A DNA stretch of 64,000 bases, taken from assembly GCA_013390605.1 (NCBI GenBank), contig JACAUB010000001.1, positions 877,683 through 941,682 of the forward strand, read 5' to 3'. The notes under the pieces were generated by a model that was not told the origin of the DNA, searched no databases, and worked only from the letters and a program-made list of their open reading frames with translations. Positions within the stretch are counted from its first letter, which is position 1; each line of letters begins with the position of its first letter. This stretch comes from Bacteroidota bacterium (GTDB lineage: Bacteria; Bacteroidota; Bacteroidia; Bacteroidales; Cfx3-03). This document shows, piece after piece, positions 61,822-64,000 of this stretch. The position numbers and the translations under genes are program-made.

Positions 61822-63216
61822 ATGAAAACTATGAAACAAAGAACTGTAAAAGAATCGGTAACACTAACAGGTCCGGGACTACATACCGGACAGAACGTTT
61901 CTATTACCTTTAATCCGGCTCCTGATGGACATGGGTATAAATTCCGTCGTATTGATCTGGAAAATAGTCCTGTAATCGAAGCAGATGCCGATCTTGTTGT
62001 AGATACATCTCGTGGAACAACCCTTGAAAAGAATGGTGTACGTGTTTCGACGGTGGAACATGTTTTGGCTTCGCTATCAGGTATGGGCATCGATAATGCT
62101 TTAATTGATCTTGATGGTGAAGAGACACCCATACTTGATGGTAGCGCACGTTATTATGTTGAAGCACTTGAAAAAGCAGGTTTTGTTGAACAATCATTTG
62201 ATCGGGAATATCTGGTTTTAGATGAAACTATCACCTATACAAACAATTCCAGAAAGACTGAAATGATTGCTGTCCCAGATAATGATTTTAGAGTATCAAC
62301 GATGATTGATTATGAAACCAGAGTTTTGGGAACTCAGTTTGCCTCAATTCAAAGTATCGGTCAGTTTAAAGATGAGATTAGCTCATGCCGTACTTTCGTT
62401 TTCCTACATGAATTGGAATATCTGGTAAACAATAATCTAGTAAAAGGTGGTGATTTAAATAATGCTATTGTTTTTGTAAATCGCCCAATTCCTAAAGACG
62501 AACTTCAACGATTAGCTACCTTCTTTAATAAACCTGATGTTGAGGTTTTACAAGAAGGAATATTAAATAATATTGATCTTCGTTATCCTAACGAACCTGC
62601 CCGTCATAAGCTACTTGATGTTGTAGGCGATTTAGCATTGGTTGGTAAGCCTATGAAGGCGCATATCATCGCAACTCGTCCTGGCCATTCAACAAATGTT
62701 GAATTTGCTAAGATGATCAAAAAGTATCTCAAAAAGAAATCACAGATTTCGGCAGTACCTCACTTTGATCCTAATCAAGCTCCATTGCTTGATATAAATG
62801 CTATCAAAAAAATATTACCCCATCGCCCCCCGTTCCTTTTAATTGATAAGATTATATCGATGGATGATAGCGGCGTAACCGGATTAAAGAATGTTACTAT
62901 GAATGAAGCATTCTTTGTTGGACACTTTCCAAATGAGCCGGTAATGCCAGGTGTATTACAGATTGAAGCAATGGCACAAGTTGGTGGTATTTACGTCCTT
63001 CGTACAGTTCCTGATCCTGAAAATTATATTACTTACTTCCTCAAGATCGAAAATGCACGTTTCCGCCATAAAGTAGTTCCCGGTGACACACTTCTTTTCC
63101 GTTTACGTTTACTCTCTCCTGTTCGTAGAGGTATCTGCGAGATGGAAGGAAAGGCGTACGTTGGAAATAAGTTGGTGATGGAAGCTCAACTGATGGCGCA
63201 GATTTCCAAAAAATAA
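61822..63216 (+). CDS. lpxC/fabZ: Bifunctional LpxC-FabZ: UDP-3-O-acyl-GlcNAc deacetylase / 3-hydroxyacyl-ACP dehydratase
   Basis: The start is ATG 61822 (MKTMKQRTVKESVTLTG) rather than an in-frame TTG at 61813 that overlaps the likely promoter, giving 464 residues. The first about 310 residues are LpxC, the committed zinc-dependent step of lipid A synthesis: STVEHVLASLSGMGIDNALI carries one zinc histidine, and EPARHKLLDVVGDLALVG carries the His/Asp pair, with HIIATRPGHSTNVEFAK after it. The last about 150 residues are FabZ: ILPHRPPFLLIDKI (catalytic His) and VGHFPNEPVMPGVLQIEAMA (catalytic Glu). This fusion is a known trait of Bacteroidota. lpxA follows 48 bases later. Confidence 0.97.
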   Translation: MKTMKQRTVKESVTLTGPGLHTGQNVSITFNPAPDGHGYKFRRIDLENSPVIEADADLVVDTSRGTTLEKNGVRVSTVEHVLASLSGMGIDNALIDLDGEETPILDGSARYYVEALEKAGFVEQSFDREYLVLDETITYTNNSRKTEMIAVPDNDFRVSTMIDYETRVLGTQFASIQSIGQFKDEISSCRTFVFLHELEYLVNNNLVKGGDLNNAIVFVNRPIPKDELQRLATFFNKPDVEVLQEGILNNIDLRYPNEPARHKLLDVVGDLALVGKPMKAHIIATRPGHSTNVEFAKMIKKYLKKKSQISAVPHFDPNQAPLLDINAIKKILPHRPPFLLIDKIISMDDSGVTGLKNVTMNEAFFVGHFPNEPVMPGVLQIEAMAQVGGIYVLRTVPDPENYITYFLKIENARFRHKVVPGDTLLFRLRLLSPVRRGICEMEGKAYVGNKLVMEAQLMAQISKK

Positions 63217-63264
63217 TTCACTTTGTTAAATAACGGATTATCTATTTAAAATAACAGTATCCGC

Positions 63265-64000
63265 ATGAATCAACCCCTTGCATATGTTCATCCACAGGCA
63301 AAGATTGCCAAAAATGTGGTAATTGAACCATTTGTCAATATTGAAAAGAATGTTGAAATAGGAGAAGGTACCTGGATTGGTTCGAATGTAACCATCATGG
63401 AAGGTGCCAGGATCGGAAAGAATTGTAAAATATTTCCCGGTGCTGTAATCGCTGCTATTCCACAGGATATGAAGTTTAGTGGAGAGGATACACTCGCCCG
63501 TATTGGTGATAACACTACCATTCGTGAGTTTGTAACTGTTAACCGAGGAACGAAAGTCAGTGGAGAAACAGTAGTTGGAAACAATTGCTTGTTAATGGCT
63601 TATGTACATGTTGCGCACGACTGTGTAGTTGGAAACAATGTCATTCTTGGAAATGGTGTTCAACTAGGTGGTCATATCATCGTTGATGAGTGGGCTATTA
63701 TTAGCGGTTTGTCAGCGGTTCACCAATTTGTGAATATTGGAGCACATTGCATGATCTCTGGCGGTTCGCTGGTTCGTAAAGATGTTCCACCTTATACTAA
63801 GGCTGCTCGTGAACCCCTTTCATATGTTGGCGTAAACTCTATCGGTTTGCGTAGAAGAGGATTCACTAATGAGAAGATTAGTGAAATACAAGAGATCTAT
63901 CGTTATATTTTTGTTAGAAATCTTAATGTTAGCAAAGCTCTCGATATGATTGAAAGAGATTTGCCAGCTACTCCTGAACGTGATGAAATTCTTTCATTTA
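63265..64000 (+). CDS. lpxA: UDP-N-acetylglucosamine O-acyltransferase (3' truncated by window end)
   Basis: The frame opens at ATG 63265 (MNQPLAYVHPQAKIAKNVVI) and is still open at base 64000. 245 residues are visible of the roughly 255-262 expected. This enzyme performs the first acylation of lipid A synthesis. Hexapeptide repeats run to about residue 190, including IREFVTVNRGT and LMAYVHVAHDCVVG with the catalytic histidine in the AHD context. AIISGLSAVHQFVNIGAHCM and the C-terminal helical part with YVGVNSIGLRRRGF are typical of LpxA. It follows lpxC-fabZ directly, completing the lpxD-lpxC/fabZ-lpxA order. Confidence 0.95.
   Translation, partial: MNQPLAYVHPQAKIAKNVVIEPFVNIEKNVEIGEGTWIGSNVTIMEGARIGKNCKIFPGAVIAAIPQDMKFSGEDTLARIGDNTTIREFVTVNRGTKVSGETVVGNNCLLMAYVHVAHDCVVGNNVILGNGVQLGGHIIVDEWAIISGLSAVHQFVNIGAHCMISGGSLVRKDVPPYTKAAREPLSYVGVNSIGLRRRGFTNEKISEIQEIYRYIFVRNLNVSKALDMIERDLPATPERDEILSF

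Noticed and set aside
63288..63584. Minus-strand open frame of 98 codons at the window end
   Set aside because: It is antisense to lpxA, whose hexapeptide repeats leave few stop codons on the opposite strand.

Overview
The window is a contiguous piece of an AT-rich chromosome from the phylum Bacteroidota, most likely order Bacteroidales (inference). Evidence: a fused lpxC-fabZ gene, a PorX-type regulator (response regulator fused to a PglZ domain), MacB/FtsX-type permeases of the large double-repeat form, secreted glycoside hydrolases of families frequent in this phylum (GH29, GH95, GH2 with DUF4982, DUF5703), and several upstream sites matching the Bacteroidetes -7 promoter element TAnnTTTG. 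No rRNA, tRNA, CRISPR array, insertion sequence or integrase was seen.

Region 1 (1-18372, + strand) is a run of secreted carbohydrate-active enzymes: the tail of an unidentified gene, a DUF5703 protein, a GH29 alpha-L-fucosidase, a GH2 beta-galactosidase, a GH38-like (DUF5054-type) enzyme, a GH95 alpha-L-fucosidase, a GH123/DUF6067-like enzyme and a large GH-like protein I cannot assign. Almost every one starts with a signal peptide. Together they look like the enzyme end of a polysaccharide utilisation locus for a fucosylated, galactose-containing glycan. No SusC/SusD pair lies in the window, so it would have to lie upstream or elsewhere. Two short intergenic stretches (about 2606-2790 and 7004-7096) read like relics of lost genes.

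Region 2 (18373-24231) holds an intergenic hairpin, an orphan gene of unknown function with higher GC than its neighbours, a large two-component sensor (propeller repeats, Y_Y_Y, histidine kinase) split by a one-base frameshift in an A6 tract, and a DnaQ-like 3'-5' exonuclease.

Region 3 (24232-44549) is the most unusual part: one periplasmic adaptor, one ABC ATPase, six consecutive full-length MacB/FtsX-type permeases and a second ABC ATPase, all on +. A perfect hairpin separates them from a convergent NtrB-like sensor kinase and NtrC-like sigma-54 activator. This looks like a self-contained, envelope-stress-like MacAB export island with an amplified permease set. An imperfect -24/-12-like element lies just before the first gene.

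Region 4 (44550-64000) is mostly housekeeping: a PhoA-family alkaline phosphatase; an efp-lpxD-like operon; an Fe-S protein, Tex and orphan ABC ATPase cluster; aroB-aroA; a divergent proline dehydrogenase; the porX-tsaE-ald operon; an HD phosphohydrolase; and the lipid A genes lpxD, lpxC-fabZ and lpxA (the last cut by the window end). The window therefore has two LpxD-family acyltransferases.
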